In this document: in pieces, positions 36,876-46,299 of the stretch | How the letters are laid out: the number at the start of each line of letters is the position of its first letter | Position numbering within the stretch: position 1 is the first letter of the stretch | NCBI RefSeq assembly: GCF_001899645.1 | Contig: NZ_MKVV01000057.1 | Span: forward strand, 34,353 to 98,352 | Direction: 5' to 3' | Length of the DNA: 64,000 nucleotides | Source: Pseudonocardia sp. 73-21 | GTDB taxonomy: Bacteria > Actinomycetota > Actinomycetes > Mycobacteriales > Pseudonocardiaceae | The notes under the pieces: model-generated | Database searches by the model: none | Seen by the model: only the letters and a program-made list of their open reading frames with translations | Told to the model about the DNA's origin: nothing | Made by a program: the position numbers and the translations under genes

Positions 36876-37196
36876 GTGATCTACGAGATTCGTGAGTACA
36901 CCACGGTGCCCGGCCGGATGCCCGCCCTCGTGAAGCGCTTCAGGGACCACACGCTGCCGATCTTCGCCCGGATGGGGATGGAGGTCACCTTCATGTCCGT
37001 CACCGAGCTGGGCGGCGACTCCAACAACGAGCTCGTCTACGTCATGAAGTTCGACTCCTACGAGGACATGGCAGGGAAGTGGGCGGCGTTCCAGGCCGAC
37101 CCGCAGTGGCGCGCGGCCCGCAAGGCCAGCGAGGAGGACGGCCCGATCGTCGCGAGGATCAGCCGCCGCGTGCTCAACCCGGGACCCTTCGCATGA
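36876..37196 (+). CDS. NIPSNAP family protein
   Basis: A 106-aa ferredoxin-like dimeric alpha-beta barrel protein of the NIPSNAP family. The signature opening IYEIREYTTVPGRMPAL and the FDSYEDMAGKWAAFQADPQW segment are both clear. Bacterial NIPSNAPs are often next to catabolic or CoA-ligase genes, but their chemistry is not defined. It overlaps the phosphatase gene by ATGA and diverges from an acyl-CoA synthetase. Confidence 0.9.
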   Translation: MIYEIREYTTVPGRMPALVKRFRDHTLPIFARMGMEVTFMSVTELGGDSNNELVYVMKFDSYEDMAGKWAAFQADPQWRAARKASEEDGPIVARISRRVLNPGPFA

Positions 37197-37921
37197 CATG
37201 GGTGGAGCTCCAGGGCGTCGACAACGTGCGCGACGTCGGCGGCCTGCCCCTGCGCGACGGCGGTGCCACGCGCTCCGGTGTGCTGCTGCGCAGCGGGTCG
37301 CTGCACCACGTCACGCCCGAGGACGTGCAGCACCTGGTGGAGGAGTTCGGGCTGACGCTGGTGCTCGATCTCCGCACGCCGACGGAGATCGACCGGGACG
37401 GTCCGACCGCCGTCGCGGCAGCGGGCGTCGAGACCGTGGCGCTGAACTTCATCGGCGTGAGCCGGGAGTACCTGCCCGAGACCGGTGACGACACCGATCC
37501 GCTGCTGCGCAACTACCTCGGCTACCTCGCCGACCACCCCGGCAACGTCGTGACGGCGGTGCGCCGCCTGGCGGCGGAGAACGCCGGCCCGGCGCTCGTG
37601 CACTGCGCCGCGGGCAAGGACCGGACCGGCACGCTCGTGGCGCTGGTGCTCGACGCCGTCGGGGTCGAGCGCGACGCCGTGGTGGCCGACTACGTGCGGT
37701 CGTCGGAGCAGATCGAGGCGATGTTCCGGCGCTGGACCGCGGCCTCGGGCGCCCCGATGCCCTCGGCGGAGGAGCTCGCGCCGCACCACCCCCGGGGTGA
37801 GGTCATGGTGGCGGTGCTCGACCGCCTCGACGCCGGGCACGGCGGTGCGGCGGGCTGGCTGCGCGCCCACGGCCTGACCGACGAGGAGCTGGACCACCTC
37901 CGCGCCCGCTTCACCGCATGA
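37193..37921 (+). CDS. Tyrosine/phosphoinositide phosphatase (PtpB/LipA type)
   Basis: A 242-aa phosphatase with the P-loop HCAAGKDRTG near residue 139, which fits the PtpB/LipA family of tyrosine and inositide phosphatases (CxxGKDR rather than classical CxxxxxR). The N-terminal GVDNVRDVGGLPLRDG and the RSGSLHHVTPED stretch are also characteristic. ATG 37193 overlaps the NIPSNAP stop. In mycobacteria PtpB is secreted, but no signal sequence is seen here, and the host-interaction role should not be assumed. Confidence 0.9.
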   Translation: MTWVELQGVDNVRDVGGLPLRDGGATRSGVLLRSGSLHHVTPEDVQHLVEEFGLTLVLDLRTPTEIDRDGPTAVAAAGVETVALNFIGVSREYLPETGDDTDPLLRNYLGYLADHPGNVVTAVRRLAAENAGPALVHCAAGKDRTGTLVALVLDAVGVERDAVVADYVRSSEQIEAMFRRWTAASGAPMPSAEELAPHHPRGEVMVAVLDRLDAGHGGAAGWLRAHGLTDEELDHLRARFTA

Positions 37922-37924
37922 CCG

Positions 37925-38323
37925 TCAGGGGAGTTCCTCGATCGCCACCGCCGTGTCCAGCTTGCGGAGGGCGCCCGGGTCGCCGGTGACCGCGGGCCAG
38001 CCGCGGCGCCGCGCGCTCGCCGCCACCTGGCCCGCCGCGATGTCGTCGCCGCCCGACGCCGCCATCAGCAGGCCGGACTCCTGCGCGGACGCCGGGCTCA
38101 GGTCGTCGATCACGGTGTTGGGCAGGTCCAGCAGCACCTGCAGGGCCGCGTGGTGCTCGGGTTCCAGCAGGGCCCAGGCGCGGCCCAGCGCGGCGCTCGG
38201 CACCGCCAGCACGATGTTCTCCTCGACCGCGGCCCAGACCAGGGCCCGCATGTAGACGGGCCGGCCGACGGCGAAGGCGGCGAGTGCGGTGCTGTCGAGG
38301 ACGCGTCCGCCGATGCCGCTCAC
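37925..38323 (-). CDS. PIN-domain toxin (VapC-like)
   Basis: A 132-aa PIN-fold nuclease-like protein. Acidic residues suitable for metal binding are Asp in RVLDSTAL near the N-terminus, Asp in GDDIAAGQVA and the C-terminal TGDP strand. The overlap (ATGA) with a small ribbon-helix-helix gene upstream fits a toxin-antitoxin pair. The PIN core is more divergent than in typical VapC, so catalytic activity is probable but not certain. Confidence 0.78.
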   Translation of the reverse strand: MSGIGGRVLDSTALAAFAVGRPVYMRALVWAAVEENIVLAVPSAALGRAWALLEPEHHAALQVLLDLPNTVIDDLSPASAQESGLLMAASGGDDIAAGQVAASARRRGWPAVTGDPGALRKLDTAVAIEELP

Positions 38324-38553
38324 ACGCCCGCCCGCGGCAGCAGTGACCGCCTCGCCTGCGCCAGCTCGTCGGGTGGGGGCGGGCCGCCGTACAGGTCCGC
38401 CAGCACCGCCAGGGAGCGCTCGCGCATCTGCCGCGCGCCCATCGCCTCGGCGATGTACGCGGCCAGGCTCGTGGACGCCCCGCGCGTCACCGCCTCGCGA
38501 GCCTCGGCCAGGAGGTCGGCCGGCAGGCTCACCGTCACCCGCTCCGTACGCAT
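38320..38553 (-). CDS. Ribbon-helix-helix antitoxin (VapB-like)
   Basis: A 77-aa protein beginning RTERVTVSLPADLLAEAREA, the ribbon-helix-helix pattern, with a charged C-terminal tail that likely wraps the toxin. It precedes and overlaps the PIN gene by four bases in the normal antitoxin-first order. ATG 38553 is preferred to the in-frame upstream start at 38577 because the ribbon then sits at the extreme N-terminus. Confidence 0.8.
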   Translation of the reverse strand: MRTERVTVSLPADLLAEAREAVTRGASTSLAAYIAEAMGARQMRERSLAVLADLYGGPPPPDELAQARRSLLPRAGV

Positions 38554-38636
38554 CTGCCGAGCGTACCCGCTGGTCACCCGCGGTCAGATGGGTGATGGGA
38601 GGCGCAGGTTACCCACCGGTATGCCAAGGTGGGGGC

Positions 38637-39821
38637 ATGGACCTGACCTACACCGCAGCCGAGGAGGAGTTCCGCAGCGAGTTGCGGTCCTGGCTGCAGG
38701 CCAACATCCCCGACGAGTGGCAGCGCCCGAACTTCTGGGAGTCCCTCGACGACGACGAGAGCTTCCGTCTGCGCCGCGACTGGGAGCGCGACAAGGCGCT
38801 CGCCGGGTTCGCCGGCATCCAGTGGCCCACCGAGTTCGGCGGCCGCGGCGGCACCCCCGGCATGAAGGCGATCTACGACGTCGAGATGGTGCTGGCCAAC
38901 GCGCCGCGGTCGGTCAACCCGCTGGGCCTGACGTTCCTCGCGCCCACCGTCATGGCGATCGGCACCGAGCAGCAGAAGAAGGACATCATCGGCCCCCTGC
39001 TGCGCAGCGAGGTGATCTGGTGCCAGGGCTTCTCCGAGCCCGGCGCGGGGTCCGACCTCGCGGCGCTGTCCACCAAGGGCGTCCGCGACGGCGACGACTT
39101 CGTGGTCAACGGCCAGAAGGTGTGGACCACCAACGCCGTCCACGGCGACAAGATCTTCACGATGGTCCGCACCACGCCGGGCAGCGAGAAGCACCGCGGC
39201 ATCTCGATGCTGCTCATCGACATGCACCAGGACGGCGTCGACGCCCGCCCGCTCAAGCAGATGAGCGGCGCGAGCGAGTTCGGCGAGGTCTTCTTCGACG
39301 ACGCGCGCGTGCCCGCCACCGACGTCCTCGGCGCGGTGGACGACGGCTGGCGCACGGCGATGCTGCTGCTCTCGTTCGAGCGCGGTGCGTCGGGCATCTC
39401 GCAGTACACCGAGTTCCGCCGCCAGTACGACGAGGTCGTCGCCGTGGCGAAGAAGCTGGGCCGCGACAAGGACCCGGTGATCCGCGGCAAGCTCGCCCGC
39501 GTGCTCACCGACCTCGAGTGCCTGCGCCTGCACGCCATGCACGTCCAGACCGAGGTGGAGCTGGGCCACGACCTCGGGTTCGAGGCCTCGATGACCAAGC
39601 TGATCTGGTCGGAGCCGAGCCAGGACCTCTGGGAGGTCTTCGACGACATCCTCGGCGAGGACGCCACGCTCTCCGAGCTCAGCCTCGATTCTGGTGGGAG
39701 CGAGGACATCACCGCGCTGCACGCGCAGGCGATGTGGTCCCGGTCGGTCACGATCTGGGGCGGGTCCTCGCAGGTCCAGCGCAACGTCACCGCCGAGCGC
39801 GTGCTCGGCCTGCCCCGATAA
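38637..39821 (+). CDS. Acyl-CoA dehydrogenase (alpha-type subunit)
   Basis: A 394-aa flavoprotein oxidising acyl-CoA. It opens with DLTYTAAEEEFRSELRSWL and carries CQGFSEPGAGSDLA at the FAD/substrate site and VTIWGGSSQVQRNVTAERVLG at the C-terminus. It is followed 12 bases later by a shorter second dehydrogenase subunit. This layout is that of heteromeric FadE enzymes of actinobacteria that act on steroid or other bulky side-chain CoA esters. ATG 38637 follows a GGTGGGGGC stretch. Confidence 0.92.
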   Translation: MDLTYTAAEEEFRSELRSWLQANIPDEWQRPNFWESLDDDESFRLRRDWERDKALAGFAGIQWPTEFGGRGGTPGMKAIYDVEMVLANAPRSVNPLGLTFLAPTVMAIGTEQQKKDIIGPLLRSEVIWCQGFSEPGAGSDLAALSTKGVRDGDDFVVNGQKVWTTNAVHGDKIFTMVRTTPGSEKHRGISMLLIDMHQDGVDARPLKQMSGASEFGEVFFDDARVPATDVLGAVDDGWRTAMLLLSFERGASGISQYTEFRRQYDEVVAVAKKLGRDKDPVIRGKLARVLTDLECLRLHAMHVQTEVELGHDLGFEASMTKLIWSEPSQDLWEVFDDILGEDATLSELSLDSGGSEDITALHAQAMWSRSVTIWGGSSQVQRNVTAERVLGLPR

Positions 39822-39833
39822 GGAGGGACCACC

Positions 39834-40847
39834 ATGTTCTTCGCACTCACCGACGACCAGCGCGAGTTCGACGGCGCGGTCCGCTCCTACCTGTCGGAGC
39901 GCTTCGACCTCGCCGCCGTGCGTGAGGTCTTCGAGGACGTCTCCGGCGACGGACACCCCGCCTCGCTGTGGAAGGCCGCAGCCGATCAGGGCTGGCTCGC
40001 CGTCACCGTCCCGGAGGACCAGGAGGGACTGGGCCTGGGGCTCGTCGAGGCACAGGTCATCGCCCGGGCGCTGGGCGCCGGCGCGGCCCCCGGCCCGTGG
40101 CGCGGCACCGTCCTGGCCGCCGAGGCGGTCCGCCTGGCCGGCTCCGACGAGCAGAAGGCGGCCTGGCTGCCCCGGCTCGCGACGGGCGACGCCGTCGGCG
40201 CGTTCACGCTGCGCGGTTCGGCCCCCGGCACGCTGACGGCCGTCGAGTACGGCGGCGTGGCCGACGTGGTCGTGGCCCGTTCCGCGGACGGCCTGGTGCT
40301 GGTCACCGGCGCCACCGCCACCCCGCAGGGCTCCTACGACGGCACCACCCGGCTCGCGTCGGTGGAGGCCGGCGCGGGCGAGGCGCTCCCGGGCGCCACG
40401 GCGGAGGTGATCGCGGAGCTGGAGGCGCGGGCCACCGTGCTCGTCGCCGCCGACCTGGCCGGCATCGCCCGTGAGGCCGTCTCCCGCACGGTGGCCTACG
40501 ACAAGGAGCGCTCCCAGTTCGGCGTGCCCGTGGGCTCGTTCCAGGCGATCAAGCACGCGCTGGCCGACCTGCACGTGGCCGTCACGCTGGCCGAGCACGC
40601 GGTGCTCTACGCGTCCTACGCGGTGGACGCGAAGCTCGACGGGGCCGACCTGGCCGTCGCGGTGGCCAAGGCCAAGGCGGGCGACGCGGCCGTCGCGGCG
40701 ACGGCCGCGATGATCCAGTACCACGGCGGCATCGGCTACACCTGGGAGCACGAGGCGCACTTCTTCTACAAGCGCGCCAAGCGGCTGGCCGGGCAGTACG
40801 GCGACGCCGACGCCCAGCGCGAGAAGATCGCGACGCTGACGATCTAG
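39834..40847 (+). CDS. Acyl-CoA dehydrogenase (beta-type subunit)
   Basis: A 337-aa partner dehydrogenase with a good AAGGAGG site before ATG 39834. It has the FFALTDDQREFDGAVRSYL start, RSQFGVPVGSFQAIKHALAD and a C-terminal IQYHGGIGYTWEHEAHFFYK motif. It is shorter than the first subunit and lacks the FAD-site motif xxGSDLA, as expected for the structural half of an alpha2-beta2 FadE complex. It forms an operon with the preceding gene. Confidence 0.9.
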   Translation: MFFALTDDQREFDGAVRSYLSERFDLAAVREVFEDVSGDGHPASLWKAAADQGWLAVTVPEDQEGLGLGLVEAQVIARALGAGAAPGPWRGTVLAAEAVRLAGSDEQKAAWLPRLATGDAVGAFTLRGSAPGTLTAVEYGGVADVVVARSADGLVLVTGATATPQGSYDGTTRLASVEAGAGEALPGATAEVIAELEARATVLVAADLAGIAREAVSRTVAYDKERSQFGVPVGSFQAIKHALADLHVAVTLAEHAVLYASYAVDAKLDGADLAVAVAKAKAGDAAVAATAAMIQYHGGIGYTWEHEAHFFYKRAKRLAGQYGDADAQREKIATLTI

Positions 40848-41002
40848 CAGCGGTCTCGTCGACGGGTTCGACGTGCTCGACGGGGTGAGCGTCGGTCGAG
40901 GAGGACAGATGATCATCCGATCGGGTGTGGTCGGCCCACTCTGGACAACACACGGCCACTGTGGATCCTGCGAAACGGACGTTCGGGTGGCACGGTAGGG
41001 GT

Positions 41003-41518
41003 ATGCCGCCCGCACGTGCCACTCCCGTGAACGCCACCGCCGCCGCGCTTCTCGGGCTCCTCCACGCCGGACCCATGACCGGCGGGCAGCTGGTGGCCGC
41101 GGCGGGGGAGCGGTTCGGGTCGTTCTTCGCCGTCACCCGCAGCCAGGTCTACCGGGAGCTGCCGGTGCTCGCCGAGGCCGGGTTGCTCAAGCTCGGGAAG
41201 GTCGGGGCGCGGGCGTCGCAGCAGTACGCGATCACCGCCGCGGGCCGGCGGTCGTTCAAGGCGTGGCTGGCGGACGACGGCGGCGTCGACGCGGTGCGCA
41301 GCCCCCTGGTGCTGCGGATCCTGCACGCCGGGACGCTGACGGCGAAGCAGCGCGCACAGCTGGTGGGGGCCAGCCGTGAGGCCTACGCGGAGCGGCTCGT
41401 CGCGGCGAGGGCGGCGGCCCGTGGCGAGGGCGACCCGTACAAGAAGGCGGTGGCCGACTTCGTCGTCGCGCACCTGCGGGCCATGCTCAAGCTGCTGGAC
41501 GCGATCCCGGGGGAGTGA
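41003..41518 (+). CDS. PadR-family transcriptional regulator
   Basis: A 171-aa PadR protein: [32 protein letters not shown], and the wing [14 protein letters not shown], followed by a Vir-like C-terminal helical domain ([17 protein letters not shown]). It stands alone between the dehydrogenases and prfB, 25 bases before prfB on the same strand. The upstream gap 40848-41002 should hold its promoter but shows no clear operator. Confidence 0.85.
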   Translation: MPPARATPVNATAAALLGLLHAGPMTGGQLVAAAGERFGSFFAVTRSQVYRELPVLAEAGLLKLGKVGARASQQYAITAAGRRSFKAWLADDGGVDAVRSPLVLRILHAGTLTAKQRAQLVGASREAYAERLVAARAAARGEGDPYKKAVADFVVAHLRAMLKLLDAIPGE

Positions 41519-41543
41519 GCACGCCCGCGTACCCTGGACTGTT

Positions 41544-42650
41544 GTGAACCCCGACGCCGCGGCCGACCTGAAAGAGCTCACCACCACCCTGGAGAGCATC
41601 GAGGCGGTCACCGACCTGCCCAAGCTGCGTGCGGAGATCGAGGACCTCTCCGGTCAGGCGGGCCAGCCCGACCTGTGGGACGACACCGAGGCCGCGCAGA
41701 AGGTCACCAGCCGGCTCGCGCACGCCACCGGGGACCTGCGCCGGCTCGAGGAGCTGCGCCGCCGCCTCGAGGACCTGCCGGTGCTCTACGAGCTGGCCGA
41801 GGACGAGGGCGACGAGGGCGCGATCGCCGACGCCGACGCCGAGCGCGCCAAGCTCCGCTCCGACATCTCCTCGCTGGAGGTGCGCACGCTGCTGTCGGGC
41901 GAGTACGACCAGCGCGAGGCCCTGGTGACCATCCGGTCCGAGGCGGGCGGCATCGACGCGGCCGACTTCGCCGAGATGCTGCTGCGCATGTACCTGCGCT
42001 GGGCCGAGCGCCACGGCTACCCCACCGACGTCTACGACACCTCCTACGCGGAGGAGGCGGGCATCAAGTCGGCCACCTTCGCCGTCCACGCGCCCTACGC
42101 CTACGGCACGCTCTCGGTGGAACAGGGCACGCACCGGCTCGTGCGCATCTCGCCGTTCGACAACCAGGCCCGCCGCCAGACGTCGTTCGCGGGCGTCGAG
42201 GTAGCGCCGGTCGTCGAGACCACCGACCACGTCGAGATCGACGAGAAGGAGCTGCGCGTCGACGTCTACCGCTCGTCGGGGCCGGGTGGACAGGGCGTCA
42301 ACACCACCGACTCCGCGGTGCGGCTCACCCACCTGCCCACCGGCATCGTCGTCTCCTGCCAGAACGAGCGCAGCCAGATCCAGAACAAGGCCTCCGCGAT
42401 GGTGGTGCTCGCGGCCAAGCTGCTCGCGCGTCGTCAGCAGGAGGAGCGGGCGCTCATGGACTCGCTCAAGGACACCGGCTCGTCGTGGGGCAACCAGATG
42501 CGCTCCTACGTGCTGCACCCGTACCAGATGGTGAAGGACCTGCGCACCGAGTACGAGGTGGGCAACCCGTCCGCGGTGCTGGACGGCGACATCGACGGCT
42601 TCATCGAGGCCGGCATCCGCTGGCGCCGCAACCAGGCCACCGAGAGCTGA
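41544..42650 (+). CDS. prfB: Peptide chain release factor 2
   Basis: Class I release factor of 368 aa. It has the ester-hydrolysing GGQ motif ([20 protein letters not shown]) and the stop-codon reading SPF motif (RISPFDNQ), which marks RF2, recognising TAA and TGA. The reading frame is continuous from GTG 41544, so the programmed frameshift known from E. coli is absent. It leads the cluster prfB-ftsE-ftsX-smpB-ssrA, common in actinobacteria. Confidence 0.97.
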   Translation: MNPDAAADLKELTTTLESIEAVTDLPKLRAEIEDLSGQAGQPDLWDDTEAAQKVTSRLAHATGDLRRLEELRRRLEDLPVLYELAEDEGDEGAIADADAERAKLRSDISSLEVRTLLSGEYDQREALVTIRSEAGGIDAADFAEMLLRMYLRWAERHGYPTDVYDTSYAEEAGIKSATFAVHAPYAYGTLSVEQGTHRLVRISPFDNQARRQTSFAGVEVAPVVETTDHVEIDEKELRVDVYRSSGPGGQGVNTTDSAVRLTHLPTGIVVSCQNERSQIQNKASAMVVLAAKLLARRQQEERALMDSLKDTGSSWGNQMRSYVLHPYQMVKDLRTEYEVGNPSAVLDGDIDGFIEAGIRWRRNQATES

Positions 42651-42724
42651 CCGGTAGGGGTTCGTCGCCGAAGGGGCGGGTCGGATAACGGGTCGGTCCC
42701 GCCCCGGCGGTAGCGTCACGCACC

Positions 42725-43414
<690 letters not shown>

Positions 43415-43452
43415 ATGAGGCGCGACGACGTGCTTGCTCCCGGGGAGGCGTC

Positions 43453-44355
43453 ATGAGATCCGACTTCGTCGTCCGCGAGGTCCTCACCGGGCTGCGCCGC
43501 AACGTCACCATGACCATCGCGATGGTGCTGACCACGGCCATCTCGCTGGGCCTGGTGGGCACCGGCCTGCTGGCCGTGCGCACCATCGACCGCACCGAGC
43601 AGCTCTACAGCGACCGCGTCGAGATCCAGGTGGCGCTCACCTCGGACGTGTCCGCGGCCGACCAGGACTGCAGCCAGCCCGTCTGCGCGAGCCTCAAGAC
43701 GATCCTCCAGAACTCCCCGCTCGTGGCGTCGGTGAGCTACGAGAACCAGCAGGCCGCCTACGAGCGCTACAAGCAGCTGTTCGCGGGCCAGTCGCTGGCC
43801 GACGTGGTGCGCCCGCAGTCACTGCCGGCCACGCTGCGCGTCAAGCTCGCCGACCAGGCGGCCGGCGCCGCGGCGGTCAAGGAGGCCATGACCGGCAAGG
43901 TCGGCGTCCGCAACATCATCGACCAGCGCGACGTGGTGGCGAAGCTGTTCGACTTCCTCGGCGGCGTCCGCAACGTGACGTTCGCGCTCGCGCTGGTGCA
44001 GGCCGTCGCGGCCCTGCTGCTGATCTCCAACACCGTGCAGGTCTCGGCGTTCACCCGCCGCACCGAGGTGGGCGTCATGCGGCTGGTGGGGGCCACGCGC
44101 TGGTACACGCAGCTGCCGTTCCTCATCGAGGCCGTGGTCACCGGCGTGATCGGCGCGCTGATCGCGTCGGGCGGGCTGCTGGCCGGGAAGTTCCTGTTCA
44201 TCGACTCGCTGCTCTCGGGCATCGTGTCCAACGGCGTCGTGCCGCCGATCCAGGTGGCCGACATCCTCTGGGTCTCGCCGTTCCTGCTGATGATCGGCGC
44301 GGGCATCGCCGCCATCACCGGCTACGTCACGCTGCGTCTCTACGTGCGGTTGTAG
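43453..44355 (+). CDS. ftsX: Cell division protein FtsX
   Basis: A 300-aa membrane protein with the FtsX topology: an N-terminal helix (MTIAMVLTTAISLGLVGTGL), a large extracytoplasmic loop with two cysteines (CSQPVC) as in mycobacterial FtsX, and three C-terminal helices with the FtsX motif RRTEVGVMRLVGAT. It couples FtsE ATP hydrolysis to activation of a periplasmic hydrolase. It follows ftsE and precedes smpB by 20 bases. Confidence 0.96.
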   Translation: MRSDFVVREVLTGLRRNVTMTIAMVLTTAISLGLVGTGLLAVRTIDRTEQLYSDRVEIQVALTSDVSAADQDCSQPVCASLKTILQNSPLVASVSYENQQAAYERYKQLFAGQSLADVVRPQSLPATLRVKLADQAAGAAAVKEAMTGKVGVRNIIDQRDVVAKLFDFLGGVRNVTFALALVQAVAALLLISNTVQVSAFTRRTEVGVMRLVGATRWYTQLPFLIEAVVTGVIGALIASGGLLAGKFLFIDSLLSGIVSNGVVPPIQVADILWVSPFLLMIGAGIAAITGYVTLRLYVRL

Positions 44356-44375
44356 TCCCCGCGTAGGCTGGACAG

Positions 44376-44864
44376 GTGGTCAAGGAAAAGGGGCGCAAGG
44401 TCATCGCGCAGAACCGGAAGGCGCGGCACGACTACACGGTGCTCGACACCTACGAGGCCGGCGTCGCACTGATGGGCACCGAGGTGAAGAGCCTGCGACT
44501 GGGCCGGGCGTCGCTGATCGACGCGTTCGCCACCGTCGACGACGGCGAGGTGTGGCTGCGCAACCTGCACATCGCCGAGTACACGCAGGGCAGCTGGACC
44601 AACCACGAGCCGCGCCGCACCCGCAAGCTGCTGCTGCACCGCGAGGAGATCGAGCGGCTGATCGGCAAGATCCGCGAGGGCGGGCTGACGCTGGTGCCAC
44701 TGTCGCTGTACTTCAACGAGGGCAAGGTCAAGTGCGAGCTCGCGCTGGCCAAGGGCAAGAAGTCCTACGACAAGCGCACCGACCTGGCCAAGCGCGACGC
44801 CGACCGCGAGATCCAGAGGGCGTACGGCCGGGCGGCCAAGGGGCGCGTGCGGGAGATGCGGTGA
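44376..44864 (+). CDS. smpB: tmRNA-binding protein SmpB
   Basis: A 162-aa Smp[39 protein letters not shown] and a basic C-terminal tail. It binds the tRNA-like part of tmRNA and brings it to stalled ribosomes. GTG 44376 is the start. The tmRNA gene lies 1 kb downstream beyond an amidohydrolase gene that overlaps its stop by four bases. Confidence 0.96.
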   Translation: MVKEKGRKVIAQNRKARHDYTVLDTYEAGVALMGTEVKSLRLGRASLIDAFATVDDGEVWLRNLHIAEYTQGSWTNHEPRRTRKLLLHREEIERLIGKIREGGLTLVPLSLYFNEGKVKCELALAKGKKSYDKRTDLAKRDADREIQRAYGRAAKGRVREMR

Positions 44865-45805
44865 GCGAGCCCGCGAGCGAACCATCGGCACTGACGGTTC
44901 CCGCTCCCCCGGAGAGCGACGACGACGTCCCCCGCTTCCTCGCCGACCTCGGTCTGCCCGGCATCGTCGACGTCCACGTGCACTTCCTGCCCGAGCGCGT
45001 GCTGGCCAAGGTCTGGGCCTACTTCGACGAGGCCGAGACGCACTACGGCCGCGCCTGGCCGATCCGGTACCGCACGCCCGAGGCCGACCGCGTCGCCACG
45101 CTGGAGAAGCTGGGCGTGCAGGCCTTCGCGCCGCTGGTGTACCCGCACAAGCCGGACATGGGCCGATGGCTCACCGAGTGGGTCACCGACTTCGCGGCCC
45201 GCACACCGGGCGCGGTCCCGACGGCCACGCTCTACCCCGAGCCCGACGTCGCCGACTATCTCGGCGCCGCGGTCGAGGCCGGCGCGCGGGCGGTCAAGGT
45301 GCATGTGCAGGTGGGCGGCTTCGACCCGCGCGACCCCCTGCTGCGCCCGGCGTGGGGCCTGCTGGCCGACGCCGGGGTGCCGTCGATCGTCCACTGCGGC
45401 CACGGGCCGATTCCCGGCTCGCACACCGGCCTCGACGTGTTCGCCGAGGTGCTCGCCGAGCACCCGACGTTGCCGGTGGTGCTCGCCCACGCCGGCATGC
45501 CCGACTTCGACGGCGCGCTGGACCTGGTGCGCCGCTACGCAGGCGTCCACATCGACACGACGATGGTCGGCACGCCCTACAGCCTGCAGATGGCGCCGCT
45601 GCCCGACGACTGGGCGGCGCAGCTCGTCGACGTGCCCGGTCGTGTGGTGTTCGGCTCCGACTTCCCGAACATCCCCTACCCCTACGTCGAGCAGGTGCGG
45701 GCCGTGGCCGGCTGGGCCGCGGCCGACGACCGGCTCGGTGAGGACTTCCTGCGCTCGGTGCTGCACGACGCGCCCGCGCGCCTGCTGCGGCTCGCGTCGG
45801 AATAA
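44861..45805 (+). CDS. Metal-dependent amidohydrolase (amidohydrolase 2 family)
   Basis: A 314-aa TIM-barrel hydrolase or decarboxylase. HVHF near residue 32, [32 protein letters not shown] and [11 protein letters not shown] supply the His/Asp metal ligands of the ACMSD/amidohydrolase-2 group. The start GTG overlaps smpB. The reaction is unknown. A proline/glutamate-rich N-terminal 25 residues precede the barrel. Its place between smpB and ssrA appears incidental or operon-linked, not mechanistic. Confidence 0.88.
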   Translation: MSEPASEPSALTVPAPPESDDDVPRFLADLGLPGIVDVHVHFLPERVLAKVWAYFDEAETHYGRAWPIRYRTPEADRVATLEKLGVQAFAPLVYPHKPDMGRWLTEWVTDFAARTPGAVPTATLYPEPDVADYLGAAVEAGARAVKVHVQVGGFDPRDPLLRPAWGLLADAGVPSIVHCGHGPIPGSHTGLDVFAEVLAEHPTLPVVLAHAGMPDFDGALDLVRRYAGVHIDTTMVGTPYSLQMAPLPDDWAAQLVDVPGRVVFGSDFPNIPYPYVEQVRAVAGWAAADDRLGEDFLRSVLHDAPARLLRLASE

Positions 45806-45824
45806 TCCGGCTTGCCCGCGGCGT

Positions 45825-45830
45825 TATGCT
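45825..45830 (+). promoter_or_regulatory. -10 element of the tmRNA gene
   Basis: TATGCT lies about 35 bases before the mature tmRNA 5' end in a TTATGCTGTA context. A convincing -35 at the normal distance is not seen; TTGCCC at 45812 is too close. It is likely the ssrA promoter. Confidence 0.45.
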
Positions 45831-45859
45831 GTACGGACGCCTGCACGGTGCGGGCCAAT

Positions 45860-46234
45860 GGGGGTGAACGGTTTCGACTCTGGCCGTCGATCAAGGGGAA
45901 GCGTGTCGAGGAAGGCGACGATGAGCTCGTTAACCATCCGTCGCAAAACAATAAGTGCCGCTAATAAGCAGCACGCGAAGTCTGATTTCGCCCTCGCGGC
46001 CTGATCTGACTTCGCTGTCGGCCCGGGGGCGTCCCCGCTCCGGTCGCCGGCATCAGCTAGGGGACTCACCTGTCCGCCCGGTCACGGGGTGGGCAGGGAC
46101 AGCAAACAGTGACTGGGATCGTCACACCGTCTCGTTCGCATGAACGGTGGATCCGAGTAGAGGCATAGCGGACTGCACACGGAGAAGCCCTTGTGAAGCG
46201 ACAGAGGACCCGGGTTCGATTCCCGGCACCTCCA
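45860..46234 (+). ncRNA. ssrA: Transfer-messenger RNA
   Basis: The 5' end GGGGGTG pairs with CACCTCC near the 3' end, and the mature RNA ends at A46234 without an encoded CCA. The tRNA-like T-arm CCGGGTTCGATTCCCGG is present, as is the universal 5' motif GTTTCGAC. The tag frame is at 45957-46004: after the charged alanine the ribosome resumes at GCC or GCT, giving ANKQHAKSDFALAA and then TGA. The ALAA end is the standard degradation signal. smpB is nearby. Confidence 0.96.
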
Positions 46235-46240
46235 CCGTTG

Positions 46241-46280
46241 ACGGCAGCCCCGTCGGCCACCCGGCCGGCGGGGCTGCCGT
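46241..46280 (+). terminator. Terminator of ssrA
   Basis: A 12-bp perfect stem (ACGGCAGCCCCG 46241-46252 with CGGGGCTGCCGT 46269-46280), followed by TGTCTG, sits six bases after the mature tmRNA end. The loop contains a further GGCC-type stem. Confidence 0.8.
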
Positions 46281-46299
46281 TGTCTGTACGGTCGCGATC

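Noticed and set aside
41544..42650. Possible programmed frameshift in prfB
   Set aside because: The reading frame is continuous from the GTG to the stop, and no in-frame TGA with a slippery CTT is present near codon 25.
45303..46004. ORF ending in ANKQHAKSDFALAA as a protein gene
   Set aside because: The end is the tmRNA tag frame; the upstream part is a shadow of the amidohydrolase gene.
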